A stretch of 64,000 nt of DNA, taken from Blepharisma stoltei (Eukaryota; Ciliophora; Heterotrichea; Heterotrichida; Blepharismidae). Shown here one piece after another: positions 41,126 through 53,451 of this stretch. The translations under genes and the position numbers were made by a program. The notes under the pieces were generated by a model. It was not told the DNA's origin. It saw only the letters and a list, made by a program, of their open reading frames with translations, and searched no databases. Numbering within the stretch: position 1 is the stretch's first letter; the number at the start of each line of letters is the position of its first letter. The stretch is from contig CAJZBQ010000018.1 in NCBI GenBank assembly GCA_914767885.1, forward strand, positions 930,001 to 994,000. The letters run 5' to 3'.

Positions 41126-41566
41126 TTATAAATCTATTGAATGGTCACTCCCTGAATCGTTTTCCAGCTGCTTGTCGATTTCTTCAAAATCAAACTTGCC
41201 TGCAGCTTCTCCTTTTCCGCCTGCCCAGTTTCGGCTATTCGGCTTATTGACTTCTCTGCCTATATTCCCATCCATTCTAGCTCCTTCGACCATATCTCGC
41301 AGTTTAGAAACTCTAGACGGTTTAGAGTCTTTGCTTTGTTTATTCTTTATAAGCTCTATGAGCTTCAAAACCTGCCCTGCATCAATCTGCGTCAAATATC
41401 CAGGATGGTCTAGATTCAGTTTATGATAAATTTTTTCAGTTGTCAGTGTCAAATCTTCTTTCGATATATTGAAATCGTGATAAAACTGCTCATTGCCGTT
41501 ATTATAAATTAAGCATAGTCTAGGAGGGTTGTATTTTACAGCAAGTTGCAAAGGCTGAATGTTCAT
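41126..41566 (-). CDS. CEP19: CEP19-like centrosomal/ciliary protein
   Basis: 146 aa, close to the usual CEP19 length (about 160). Shared features: LAVKYNPPRLCLIYNNGN near the N-terminus and LDHPGYLTQIDAGQVLKLIELI after it, matching the CEP19 KY-PP-L-Y and H--YL----QL--L pattern; the C-terminus is acidic and disordered. CEP19 recruits the RABL2/IFT-B machinery to the basal body. Small intact gene on the same strand as the PP2C gene 35 bp upstream. Confidence 0.75.
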   Translation of the reverse strand: MNIQPLQLAVKYNPPRLCLIYNNGNEQFYHDFNISKEDLTLTTEKIYHKLNLDHPGYLTQIDAGQVLKLIELIKNKQSKDSKPSRVSKLRDMVEGARMDGNIGREVNKPNSRNWAGGKGEAAGKFDFEEIDKQLENDSGSDHSIDL

Positions 41567-41601
41567 TATTTAATTATTTTAATTTAAACATGGGAGTTTC
41601 A

Positions 41602-42735
41602 CTAGGTTTCTCTAGAAAATTTTTTAAACCCAGGCAAAGCAATTACTACCACTGTCACGTTGTCCATTGTTCGCCTATTAAGTGCTAGTTTTATGACACT
41701 GTCTACGACTGCACCACATTTGTGGTGCAGGTCGACTGCTCTTACATCTGAAATTGAATTTCAAGCGCAATTTATGATTTCTCTATTGGTCAGCTTGTCG
41801 TAAATCCCATCAGATGCGAGTAAGATAAAGTCCATGTCTTTTGTAATTCTAAATGATTTCACTTCCGGATTCGGAATTACCACTTTTGGATTCCCGCCCA
41901 GCTGAGGCACTTTGGCTTCAACGTCTCCGAAAGTCCGAGAAACGGACAATCTTCCTGGATTCACTCTAAAAGGTCCTAAAACTGGAGATTCAGCATTGTG
42001 CCCAAGGAAAATAGGTGTTTGGTAGACCCTTCCGCCAGCTTGAATGATTCTTGACCTCTCTTCTTCGTCAGAAGGTTTATGATCTCTTGAAAGTTGATGA
42101 ATTTTGCTCCCTCGCTCAGCACTCATAATGGCTCTTGAGTCTCCTACATTGGCTACATAGCACATATCTCCGAAAATTAAAGCAATAATTGCGCATGAGC
42201 CTGATTTTTCTATATATCTTCCTTGACATTGGGCTAAAAAATCCTGCTCAGCAGCCATACATCCTTGTTTTATAGCTACTTTGGGGTTTTCAGGGAAGTT
42301 TGGCTCTTTTATGATATACTGGTGCAAGTTATCCCTTAAAAAGTCTGCACAAGCAGATCCCCCATGGCCATCATAGACTGCAAAAAACGAGCATTTCGGC
42401 CATATTTCTCCAACTCGGCCTTGTGGTTTTATAATATTGTTGATAATGCTGACTCGGTCTTCATTATAACCACGGACTAGTCCTGCATTGGTGCTTGCAG
42501 CATATGCTTTTGTGCGTCCATTTTGCTTGACTGAAATACGAGTCGTTTCATTAAAAGTTTCTATGCCTTTCAGGAATTTGTAATGATCATCTAAAGTACG
42601 ATTTGTGTCTAGGCTTCCTCTGGAACGTTGGTCAATTGCTGGAAGCTTTTCGGAAGTGTGGCGTAAAGATTTTCGCAGGACAGCTTGGGGATGGACTTTA
42701 TGAGGCAAGCTGATACTTGGAGTGAGAGGCTCCAT
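41602..42735 (-). CDS. PP2C-type protein phosphatase
   Basis: 377 aa. Metal-binding motifs in order: RGYNEDRVSI, FFAVYDGHGGSACADFL, VANVGDSRAIMS, LSVSRTFGDVEAK, DFILLASDGIYDKL, and DNVTVVVIAL after a TGA (CA-W-NSIS) read as Trp. Mn/Mg-dependent Ser/Thr phosphatase. N-terminal 60 residues are basic and disordered. The start at MEPLTPS is the first ATG in this frame; a protein-like frame directly upstream (MSNSVVVQRFEPNEYLSL) is out of phase and could be a missed first exon. Confidence 0.92.
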
Positions 42736-42984
42736 TCTCAGCTCTGGAGACTTGGGAGAAATGATGTCAAAAATTGCTGCTCGAGTTCGGCCAGGGATAG
42801 ATACTCATTGGGCTCGAATCTTTGCACTACAACGGAGTTACTCATCGAGATCTTCATCCACAAAATATACGAGGGTGAGTAATAACTTGAGTTTTAGACA
42901 TGATTTTTGTTAATATGCATCAACTGAAGATTTTAGACCATGAATATTCTTGATTTTATTATTATTATTATAAATAATTACTTA

Positions 42985-43195
42985 ATGGTTTAAGCTTCTA
43001 GATCATACACCATAAAGTACATTTTTCTCAGTCTTGCTCGCAGCCATAGATTGCTCTTGCATCAAATCTCTTGAAGCCATTTGAGAGCCCAAAAATCCTA
43101 TAAACACTAGCGGCATGGCGGGTTTCTCGCTTCGTCTGACTTCTTCCAGCACCTGTTTAGCCTAAGTGTCTTGCCTCTATTGAGAAGATGCATGA
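42985..43195 (-). mobile_element. Retroposon R10, decayed R4 relative
   Basis: On the minus strand the region aligns with R4: GTGCTGGAAGAAGTC, GCCGCTAGTGTTT, CTCAAATGGCTTC and GACTGAGAAAAA blocks in the same order, ending near TTAAGTAATT. No clear target duplication remains. Intergenic. Confidence 0.7.
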
Positions 43196-43613
43196 AGGAT
43201 GCGAGGTTAATAAAGCTTAAATTTGCTTTCATACAGAAGTGCATGTATAAACCTAAACTTATATGATAAGAAAAGGAAGTTCCCTTCTCTCATCCGAAGC
43301 CATTTAATTTTTGTTTTCTTTTATTATCAAATGGAATTAATTAGAGCAATGATACTTGTGCTTAAATTGAGTAGGATAAAGCTGTTTAAGCATAGGATAA
43401 ATATTTTAGCTTGAATTTTATTAGACAAATTTTCAAGAGTTTATTATCCTTTGATTAAATTTTTCTTCAGTTATATTTTAATCAACAATTTATTTATAAT
43501 TAAAAAAACAAAAAATCTAGTTTCTAAAATAGAACATAATATTCTCTAATGTATAATACAAATTTAATATTCCAAGTCGATTTAAATTAAATTTTCCATT
43601 TAAATCTCAGCTC
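43196..43613. other. Kinesin upstream region
   Basis: AT-rich, no gene seen. Confidence 0.45.
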
Positions 43614-45008
43614 ATGGTGAAATACCACTTCGAAACTTATGCAAGAATGAAACCCCTAGAAAAGTAATCGCTAATTAGCCCCGAAAACCCTATTGGCTAC
43701 AACATTTACGTAGAAGCCAAAGTCCTGGAAATTTTTGTACCAAAAAATGAGTCATTCGGCCATGTAAATAATCAAAAAGAAGCATTCCAATTCAAATTCA
43801 CAGAAATTTTAGACCAAGACTCTACCCAAGAAGATGTGTTTGAAACAGTTGGCAAAGCCTTATCATTAAGCTGCATGGATGGCTACAATGGCACAATTTT
43901 CGCATATGGCCAAACTGGTAGTGGCAAAACATACACAATGTCAGGATCTGACACTTGGCAGCTCCGTGGGCTGATTCCTCGCATTTTCACTTCAATTTTC
44001 AACGAAGTAGAGCAAAGGACAAACCTTGACTACAACGTCTATGTCACTTTTATGGAAATTTATAATGAATGCGGTTATGATTTACTTGACCCTTCTCACG
44101 CTGAGCTGCCTATGGAGAACTGGACTAAAATCCAGCTCTATGAAGATTTATATGGAAATCTCCATTTGAAAAACCTTTCAATCCACCAAGTCCGCAGTGA
44201 GCAGGATGGGATTGATTTACTGATGATGGGAAATTTCATAAGGCACGTCAGTACAACACCTATGAATATGGCATCATCGCGCTCTCACTGTATCTTTACA
44301 ATTGCTTTTGAAAGCAGAGACCATGAGTCAGAAATCATTAGGACGTCAAAACTTCATCTGGTAGATTTGGCTGGAAGTGAAAGGATCTCAAAGTCTCATA
44401 TAGAAGGAAAAATACTTGAAGAAGCCAAACATATAAATTTATCGCTGACGTACTTGGAGCAGGTCATTATAGCGCTTCATGATAGGCAAAAAGATACGAG
44501 GACACATATTCCTTATAGAAACTCATTGATGACAACGATATTGAGAGACAGTTTAGGAGGGAACTGCAAAACGGTCCTTATAGCTACTATGAACTCAGAT
44601 GCAAACCAGCTAGAAGAAACTTTAAGCACTGCAAAATTCGCTAAGAGGTGCTCGAAATTAGTAGCAGATGTCAGTGTCAATGAACAAGTTGACAGTAATT
44701 TGCTTATACAAAGACTGAGACAAGAAAATGCACAGCTGAAAAGACAGCTGGCAAACTCAAGTGAAGACAGCAGGCTTACAGATTCGCCTTCTTTGACTTT
44801 GTCGGACTCTGAGCTGTGTAAAAAGCAAGTGGCAATGTTTCTTGCGAACAATTCACAGCCAAAGCTTATTATATCGACTCTTCAGCAAACTTATAGATGC
44901 TTGCAGCTATTTAAAGAAGCAATTCTTATCAAGGAAGAGCATTACCAAGCTGAAATTCAGCAGCTGCAGGACCATATTCAAGAGCTTATGCAAAGACGTA
45001 TTAGATAA
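43614..45008 (+). CDS. Kinesin motor protein (possibly kinesin-9/KIF6-KIF9 type)
   Basis: 459 aa after one 15-nt intron (43664-43678). Motor domain throughout the first 330 residues: TETYARMKPLE-like start (YARMKP), GYNGTIFAYGQTGSGKTYTM P-loop, MNMASSRSHCIFTI switch I, LHLVDLAGSERISKS switch II, HIPYRNSLMTTILRDSLGGNCKT. A short coiled coil follows (LLIQRLRQENAQLKRQL). RMKP in place of R-RP and the short stalk fit the kinesin-9 group, which acts in cilia; the subfamily is tentative. Two tail helices end in QELMQRRIR. Confidence 0.92.
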
Positions 45009-45249
45009 AATAATTAAATTAACATCTAATCTAAAATTATCTTAAACCAACGTTTCAATAAAAAAATATAATGAATCGCTTTTTTCAGAATGGATGTCAT
45101 TTGGGTTTTATTGCTCATACTAAAAATGGAGTTGAACTCCTCAACAACTCTATTATAGGTAAAAATAGCTTGCGAAAGTTGATTAAAATAGTGCTCTATA
45201 GCGTAATTAGACAACTGATAGCCTATAATATAATGTATTTTAATATAAA

Positions 45250-46416
45250 ATGGATTATGAACAGGCACTAGATCAAGCTCTAGGCTCCGGAATGAATCAT
45301 TATGTTGAAAAAAACTCCTGAAACCCTGTATTTTTTGATGATTGCTTCGGAATCTATACTAAACCTCACAGTAGTGGGCTAAACATCTATATGGCTGAAA
45401 TAGTGATAAAAAGAAGTGCTCATGACATCCAAGACTACTTGTGAAATATATACAATTATCAGGAATGGCTCACGCAGTATAAAAATTCAGAACTTCTATC
45501 AGAAATGTCTGACTCATGCAAGGTGTTTTATTTATGCACAAAACATATTAAGCATATTAGAGGAAGAGAACTTGTATTGGCATCTATTAACATTAACTTA
45601 TGTTTAGAAACTTCTTTCTCTGGACTAAAGATCCTTATTCCCTTCTGTAACGCTCCAATCGCCCGCTTTGCTATCAATCGTCTCATGACCTTCAAAGTCT
45701 TGCTTTTAGCAGACGTGAGCCTGTGCATGCTACCTGGTAGTCGGAAAGCTTTGGTCACCGTTCCGTACGCCAATAATGGTTATCCGCCTTCGAAAATTCA
45801 AAAGGGTTCAATTTTCTTGCCAACTTTCTGAAAATCTATATCTCATGATTTCACGCTGGGGATAGCCTCAATTGGCTAAGACGAACACCATTGACTCCGA
45901 TTTCCACTTCTGGAACCATCTCCCTCTGAGCCAAAAACTTGGCATTGAAGTAAAACTTGCGGTCGGTCAACCCGATCTTGCCTTTACCAAAACAAGAAAA
46001 CCTAACCTGATGCATGCATCGAACGCCAGCCTTCCTTCCTCAAGATTATGGCACATTTCGGATAACCAGCTGCAGAGGCTAAGAGGGTAGATTGATTCAC
46101 CACGCCATTTTAATGTATACTTGTATTGGCATCCAAAAAAAGTGATATGGATAGATACAAGACTGTGATTTTTACTAGTGTAGAGCACGATGCAAGACAC
46201 GTTTTCTATAAGGTCAGAGGATGGGTCTATTTTTTTACTTTTATTATTGAACAGGTAGGCTCTGAAGAGTCAAATGTTGCGTGACTGTGCCATTATGACC
46301 CTAAAGGAGTTAAAGTAAAAAAATTTTACGCAAAGACTACAGTTGATTTTCTGAAAAACCTACAAAACTTAAAGTCAGTCCTAGAAAGAGACAGCTCAAG
46401 AATTAGCCCTGTGTAA
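45250..46416 (+). CDS. START-domain lipid-binding protein, split by a retroposon
   Basis: 205 aa after TA-to-TA removal of 549 bp. The whole protein is one START domain: SDSCKVFYLCTKHIKHIRGRELVLASKKSDMDRYKTVIFTSVEHD, then a basic/hydrophobic strand (VRGWVYFF) and the DPKGVKVKKFYAKTTVDFLKNL C-terminal helix. START domains carry sterols, phospholipids or sphingolipids. TGA is Trp at three sites (NS-W-NPV, YL-W-NIY, VA-W-LCH). Start at ATG 45250, the first in frame. Confidence 0.87.
45570..46133 (-). mobile_element. Retroposon R11 in START gene
   Basis: 15-bp perfect duplication ACTTGTATTGGCATC (45570-45584, 46119-46133) that contains TA. Minus-strand head TACATTAAAATGGCGTGG; tail on the left TTAATGTTAATA. 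TA 45575 to TA 46124 removal restores the domain exactly. Confidence 0.9.
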
Positions 46417-46716
46417 TATTTCTTTTTATACAAATAAACCCTTTTCAATAAATTTTCTTTTTAATTAATTCAATATAAGCTCTTCTTGTATTTAAATTAA
46501 TAATTCATTAACTTTTTTATACTCCTGAAGTAAATGGTTTCTTTTCCTTCAATTACTCATCCTATTGAGCATCAGCCAACTATATAATTAGCCTTTTCTC
46601 TATTAAAAACCCCCAAAGTCCTTATTTTCTCTCATTTCTACCCCATAATCCTATATTCTTTATCCCACTCCTCTTTTCTTTTCATAATTCAAAGCAAATT
46701 ATATTAAATTCAGCAA
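46417..46716. other. Intergenic, upstream of SNF1-like kinase
   Basis: Pyrimidine-rich final 150 bp (CTCTTTTCTT and similar), like the region ahead of the MAP kinase; probably promoter/leader. Confidence 0.4.
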
Positions 46717-49042
46717 ATGTAAAACTTACTTAGGTCTAATTTGCTCAACACTTCTACAGAGTCTCACTCCCCCTCCAAATCAAATATCGGCCCCTATCAT
46801 CTTGGCCGCACCATCGGTGAAGGGACATTCGGAAAAGTCAAGCTCGGGATCCACACTTTAACGGGCGAAAAGGTCGCAATAAAAATTTTGGAAAAGGACC
46901 GCATCTGTGATGTGGCTGACGTTGAGAGGGTTTCCAGAGAGATCCACATCCTCAAGCTAATTCGGCACCCCAATATAATCCAATTGTATGAGGTAATCCT
47001 TACTTAGATCATTGAAACTCCAAAAAAGCTGTACTTAATCATGGAATACGTAAACAGCGGCGAGCTCTTCGACTACATTGTAAAGCACTCAAGACTAGAA
47101 GAAGCGGAAGCCTGCAAAATCTACCACCAGATTATTGCTGGGATTGAATACATTCATAAGTTGAATATTGTTCATAGAGATCTGAAGCCAGAAAATCTGC
47201 TTCTTGATCACAACAAAAATATAAAAATTGTTGATTTTGGTCTTAGCAACACTTATAAGCCAGATGAGCTCTTAAAAACGGCTTGTGGCAGTCCTTGTTA
47301 TGCAGCCCCAGAAATGATCGCAGGAAAAAAATACGCAGGGATTGGGGTTGATATATGAAGCTCAGGGGTTATTTTGTTTGCTATGATATGTGGATATCTG
47401 CCATTTGAAGACCCAAATACTTCGCAGTTGTATAAAAAAATTTTGGCTGGGGATTACCATTGTCCGAAGTTTATTTCAAATTCAGCGAAAGAGTTTTTGA
47501 AAGGGATTTTAAACACTGACCCTGCAACTCGTTGGAATATTGAGCAGATAAGAAAGCACGCTTGGTTTACCCAGGTTGCGCAAGATGTAAGCTTAGGGAT
47601 TCTGGTGGGATATGATAACATTTCAGTCGACCAAAGCATTTTAAAGCAGCTTGAAAAGTTTGGTTATGACCTGGAGCACACAAGGAAATGCTTACTCAGT
47701 TTGATTACTCCCCCCCTTTAAACTGGAACAAAACGTCAGTAAATTTTCCATTTTTTTTTTTGTATTTTAACCCTTTTAAACTGGAAAAAAAATTCAATAG
47801 GAAAATTTGATAGGTAAAAATACTAATTTTTATAAACTTAATTTTGGCCTAATTTAATGGTAAAACTGTAATTAGAGTGCTATTTAAACAGTTTCAGACT
47901 AAATAGATTAATTTTTTGGATTAATTGTTTATAAAAATAAATTAAAATTCAAACTATTGTGCTCAATTTATATTTTTGTTAAAATTTTTAGAACAAAAAA
48001 CATAATTGTTTTTTAATAAAAAAAGTTAACCCCCCTTTAAATTCGAACAAGAATTTTTGTTCCATTTTAAACGAGGAGAGTTAGTAAGATATTTTTGTTC
48101 TCAAGTAATGTTCATTTAATTTTTTTAAAAATCAAAATTTGAATGTTATTAATATCATATTTGTCGTAAATAGACATCTATTGAGTATTTTGATTAATAA
48201 AATTTAAATTTGATTTTTCAAAATTATATGGATTGCCAAATATATTGGCAAGCCACCTAATATCTGGCTAAAAAATAATTCTTTGTTGAGTCATTAATTT
48301 TAAACTAATATATGCATCAAAATATTATATAAAAATAATTTTTGAAGTCATCATAAAGTAGATTTTCAATATTTTTTTCTCTTGAACCAAGGGCTTGTTA
48401 GAAGCAAACAAGCATAATCATGTGACAAGTGCTTATTATTTATTATTGAAAAAGCATTTAGATCAAGGCGGGATTTCAGTTGCAGATTATTCCTACATGT
48501 CTGAGCATGAGCTAGCTCTTATGTCAATCAAACCAAATCTAAAGTTAAACAAAACTCTTGCTGTGGCAGCTCCTCATCCTCCTCAAGACAAAGGCCAAGT
48601 CCTCACTCCTTTTCCAAGGCACCGAAAGTACATTGAAGCATCTGTGTCAAGAAGAGCCGAAAGTATAGGGAACAATAAAGATTACGATTTCATCAATCAA
48701 TTATTTGCAACCCAAAATCTTCATAAGAAAAACGCTTCTCAACACGTCGCAAAAAGTTCATCTAAAGGTAAAGAAAGATATTCAGCTTCTCCGAACACGA
48801 AAAACTCGAAATCAAAACAAATGACCTATCGATTTCCTAATAAAAAAATAGCGACTCCAAGGCCACCAAGTGTTTCTAAGAATTTTGAAGAGAAAAGAAG
48901 AGGGAGAAGCAGCATAAATGACAGCTTTGGGAAAGGTCTGGACTTAAATATAACCTATAGGTTTAGCCCAAGAGCGTCTTCAGCAATTGATGGGAAAAAA
49001 AGATATAGGTCTAAAAGAGAATCTTCTTTGGGAATCAAATAG
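46717..49042 (+). CDS. SNF1/CAMK-like protein kinase; start codon split by an intron, one large IES
   Basis: 529 aa after two 15-nt introns (46719-46733, 46993-47007) and a 706-bp IES. The start codon exists only after splicing: AT at 46717-46718 and G at 46734, giving [11 protein letters not shown]. Kinase domain 20-275: [54 protein letters not shown], and D-I-W (TGA) SSGVILFAM. The post-kinase segment [25 protein letters not shown], typical of SNF1-related kinases, forms only after IES removal. The C-terminal 200 residues are basic and disordered. It is distinct from the AMPK-alpha-like gene at 11-13 kb. Confidence 0.9.
47693..48400. mobile_element. 706-bp IES in SNF1-like kinase, with nested MITE-2
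   Basis: TA 47693 to TA 48399; removal joins RKCL to EANKHNH without loss. Inside lies MITE-2 (47706-48083), with ends TACTCCCCCCCTTTAAACTG and CGAGGAGAGTTA, second internal copies of the TTTAAACTGGAA motif and TA flanks. Confidence 0.9.
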
Positions 49043-49110
49043 CATTTTGCCATAAATTTTATTTAAGCAAATCTGATTTCTATTATATCTGTAAATAATG
49101 ACTAATAAAT

Positions 49111-49491
49111 ATGAAATTGCTCGCATTTTTGCTCGCCTCGATTGCATTAGCTGCAGTCTATAACTTAGATGTAGCATCAAACGCCAGAATTAATCCGGGA
49201 GGATCGTCTATTCTTGAAGTCACCTCAAATCCGTCAACAGGATACATGTGGTATTTTGTCCCATCAAATTCAGCTAAGATATCAGTGGATGACCCAAGAG
49301 GAGCCTTTATTGCTCCAGCGACAGAGCTTGCAGGAGCACCAGGGAAACAAAGATTTACGATCTCATGCAGCCAACTCTGTGTAGAAGGTGACATACTTGA
49401 AGTCATTTTGGCTTTGCAGCGCCCATGGGAACAAGCTCCGATTGATATAAAGAAAGTTTCAGTTGAAGTAACTAATGATCAGTTAGATTAA
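49111..49491 (+). CDS. Chagasin-like cysteine-peptidase inhibitor (family I42), secreted
   Basis: 126 aa. Signal peptide MKLLAFLLASIALAAV, then the three inhibitor loops: SNPSTGYMWYF (NPTTGY-W type), GAPGKQRFTI and LQRPWEQAP (RPW). These loops block papain-like cysteine peptidases. It could guard lysosomal/secretory compartments or act outside the cell. Intact, no intron. Upstream gap to the kinase stop is 68 bp. Confidence 0.9.
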   Translation: MKLLAFLLASIALAAVYNLDVASNARINPGGSSILEVTSNPSTGYMWYFVPSNSAKISVDDPRGAFIAPATELAGAPGKQRFTISCSQLCVEGDILEVILALQRPWEQAPIDIKKVSVEVTNDQLD

Positions 49492-49905
49492 AACTAATCA
49501 GAAATAAACTATTGTAGATTTCCAGATTTTTTTGGCTGCTTTTTAATGATTATTTTCAACTATATAAATCAAAGAAAAATCAGCCAATCTCAAAATTTGA
49601 AACTCTTTAGATGTATCTAATACTAACGAATTATGATTTTGAGCAGAATTGCAAAATACGATATAGAAAAAATATGACGTCCAACTTTATTCTCTATTAT
49701 TTGATATTCCAGGGCCAGATTGATTTTATTCATACTTATAAGAAAATGCTTTTTAATTTTTTTGAGTTATACTCTTGAAGGCTATTCTTTAAGATTAGTT
49801 GAACTTAGTGATACCATTAAATAAATTTAAATATATTTGGCATGCAAGAACTGAGTTAATAATGACTAATAACAAAAATTCAAAATATTTCTCATACTGA
49901 ATAAG
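49492..49905. other. Intergenic between convergent genes
   Basis: AT-rich; no gene or repeat recognised. Confidence 0.5.
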
Positions 49906-52900
49906 TTAAGAATTTAATGAATATAAGATTCCTTGAAGTCTTATCTGCTGGTTAGCATGACTGTCCTTCAGCTTTTGGTCCAGCTCGAGAATCTGCTTTT
50001 TAATCTTATAAATCTTCTTCAGACTCTTACTTCTTGTTTCCTCAGAAAACTCATCTTCTTGACAAATCTGCAAATACTCTTTTTTCCCATAATTTCTCCT
50101 CCAAAACAGTAAAGTTTCTGCTTCAATCAGCATTTTAATGAGCTCAAACGTGTCTGCAGTGATTTTTTGGTCTTCTACTCTGTTAAAAGTGTCTCCCATC
50201 AAGTTAATGATCAAATTAAGCATGATAATTGGGTTTAAAACTGTAAACATAAAGAAATAAAGCCAGAAATACATCCCATAATCCTCAATTCCTGGGTAAT
50301 CTCCTAGGTTTGTTTGATACGCCTGGGTCACCGCATGGAAAAAGTAATGATCATCACCAGGCTCCTGCACAAGCACAAAAGCAATGAGCGCCAGAGCAAT
50401 TGTGGAGTAAAACAGGATTGATAAGAAATACACGACATCTTTATATACTTCTTGAACTAAGTTGACAAGGGTTCTCATTGACTTAAAAACTCTAAAATAA
50501 GTGATTCCTCTCATCCAGGTCACAAAATTTAAACAAGCCAAAAAGCTTTCCATATACTCTCTATAGCCTGTTCAAACAAGTATAGAATAAGCATCCATCA
50601 TCGTCATTCTTGCAATATCAAAATAATTTCAGCCGCTTTTCCAATAATACCCTCTTCCAAATTTCATGATATAGAACTCATAGACTGACAATACCTGGCT
50701 AATCACAAAAGGAGCAATAAGAAAATCATTATGGTACTGGTACAAAGCTGTATATATTGCCATCAATATCAAATAACTCGCATAAACTAAAGCTTGAATA
50801 TCAATCATCCAGCTAAGTTTCATTCATTTATCCTTCAGAATTATCTGTATTAGAGGAGTCTCAAATGTATCCACATCAGTACATTCCTGCAAGCTTTCCA
50901 AATACATGAGACTCTCTCTCGACCCTGGCGTCAAATTTAGTTTGACAAGTGTTTGAAGGAAAATAATTGCCTTTCCTTCTAATGTATAGTTGTCATTCAG
51001 CATAAAGTTTTCAGGGTTTGGGATAATGAAATCAGATCTGATCACTATCGGCAGTGATACAGAATCTTTGCAAAACTTTGGGAAGTTTTTCCCATTGGCT
51101 GGAGTCAATATAGTAGTATAAAACTTGTCGAGAGACGAAAAGCTGCTTTCGTTTAGAGCTTCAATTGACTGCTCAAAATAGTAAAAGACGAACATGTTGT
51201 TCCTAGCCATTCGGTCTATAACTTTAAAAATTGCTGAAATACAGTCTCCGAATTTCTTATCCAGGCAAATTGATAAAGGAGTTTCGCCAGTCTTGGTGGG
51301 GAAGAAAGGGCCGTCTTTTGCAAGTCCTAAGCGTAAATGCTTGCTCAGGTTGAAGTAGGAATAGAGATGCAAAGTATTGATACGATAAGGCATGATTATC
51401 CATTTATCCATATCTGGGTTGTGTTCAACCTTATCTCCCATAATGACTTTGCTGATATATTTTAAGTAAGCATATCTTTCGTCACTTGGGCCATAAATTG
51501 CAAAATTTCTATCAGATTTTAAGGGGTTTCGAAGTAGGCAAATGTCGTATTCTTCAGACACTGCAATTTTGTTCTCATCTGGAGAAATGGCCATAGCTAT
51601 CATGGGTTTTCTTGTTTTGATTGCAGTCAAAAATGAGTAATTTTTCATGCTTCAAATAGAAAGCAAACAATCCTCTGAACAAGCCAGAAAATATTCTCCA
51701 TCAAGAGTACAGTAAATGTTTCTTACAATCCCAGCATGATAAATAATAGTATGCATGCAGCTCTGCTTCTCTAAATTCCAGATTCTAATTGAGCAGTCCC
51801 TACAGCCTGATATCAATGTGCAGCCATCTCTTGAAATTTCCAGGCATTGAATACGGTTTGTATGTCCCGAAAGCTCAGTTATAAATATCTCATGCTTCAA
51901 ATTATGGACTAAGATTTTTCCTTCATCGTCTCCTGAAAACAGCAAATTAGTCTTTTCATATAGCGCAAGTGCCCAGACCCCGGATTTGTGAGTTCTGTAT
52001 ATCTTTCTCTTGACATAGGTGCTCATATCTCATATAGAAATTCTAAAAGCTTCATCTCCAGTGATTAAGGTGTTCCCATCACCTATTATTAAAGCTCGAA
52101 TTGAGCCGTTTTCTTCTATGTCTAGCTCTCTTTCTCTTTGGTAGTTGGATAAATTCCAGATAATCATCTTGTGGCTGTCTGTGCATGAAATCAGGAATTT
52201 TTCATCTCTGGTTAAGGCTAAGGCAAACATGCTATCATAGTGCTGAAGCTCCTGGATTTTTTCATATGTTTTTACATCCCATAAGATCACTCTTCCATCG
52301 TCTGAGTTGGAAATTAAAGTCCCTGTAGAGGTGAAAATAAGTTTATAAATCGTTTGGGTATGGTCTTTAAGCAGTCGGTTGTATCCGCTTTTTGGCATCT
52401 TCCAGGAAAATAGTCTGCAATCTTTTCCTAATGAGTAAATAAAGTTTTGGTCATTGCTAATCAAAACAGATCTCACAGTATCACTGTGACCATTTAAAAC
52501 AAGCTCATCTCTCGGGATATCGAGGTACCAAACTCTTATGGTTGTATCTTGTGAGCCAGATATTAATGTGTCTTCATTCAAAGTAAAGCACATGTCCCTG
52601 ATTTTTTTAGTGTGCCCATATAACTCTTTTGCAATTTCCCAAGTTCCAAAAAACCAAAGAGTTATGCTTCCATCAGTTTTTCCAGCTGCTATATATTTTA
52701 GCTTTGGAGAAAATTTTACAGAGTATAAGCCAACGTCTAATGCTAATGAGATGTCTTCTTTGTCTTTGCTTGTATTATAAACTTTTACATTGCCATCTTT
52801 GCTGCAGGAAATCAAAAAGTTTCCATTATAACTGATATCAACTGCCATAACATTATCATTATGAGAGTAAAGTGTTTTTGAAACCACTGAACTATCGTTT

Positions 52901-53451
52901 CCTTGGGTTGCATCCCATTTCCTGACTGACTTGTCATTGCTTACTGAGTACATATATCTTTCGTCAGGAGAAAGGGTGATGTCATTTACTTGAAGGTCAT
53001 GGCCGACGAAATTGTTGTAGATTTCGAAGTTCGAGTAATTGAATTTTTTAATTGACCCGTTTTTGCAAGCTGTTATGATAAACTCTGATTTACCTTGCAA
53101 AATAATGCTTGTGATTCCCCCTAAGAATCCGACATTTTTTTCTCTTATCACTTCTTTTTCAGTGCATATGGCAATACGTCCTTCTTGGCTCCCGAATACG
53201 AAATTCCCATCATCTGGGTTAAAAGTCAAGCTTTTCCCGCTAAAAGGTGTCTTCAACTCATTTGGCAAAAATCCAGCAGTTTTGATAAAGATGTCCTGAA
53301 GCTGCTCTCGTATGTCTCCAGTGTTTCTAACAGCAAACATTTCTCTGAGCACACTGTTTCTGAGATCATCAAATTGCCCTTCTTCTTTATTCTCTGCAGC
53401 TTCTCCTCCTTGAAGCTTGACCACTTCAAGTTTCTGAAAGTTAAGTGCCAT
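49906..53451 (-). CDS. WD40-repeat protein fused to a TRP/polycystin-like ion channel
   Basis: 1181 aa in one uninterrupted frame, with TGA read as Trp six times or so (ISI-W-DMS, KDK-W-MKLS, KSG-W-NYF). Residues about 60-660 hold at least ten WD40 repeats (SVSNDKSVRKWD, ISGSQDTTIRVW, ISGCRDCSIRIWN). A linker with an ankyrin-like stretch follows (GETPLSICLDKKFGDCI). Membrane helices come next (IDIQALVYASYLILMAIYTAL, VYFLSILFYSTIALALIAFVLV), a pore-loop candidate (HAVTQAYQTNLGDYPGIEDYG) and a last helix (FFMFTVLNPIIMLNLIINLM), as in TRP/PKD channels. The C-terminus is coiled coil. Large WD40-channel fusions are expected in ciliates but their function is unclear. Confidence 0.88.
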
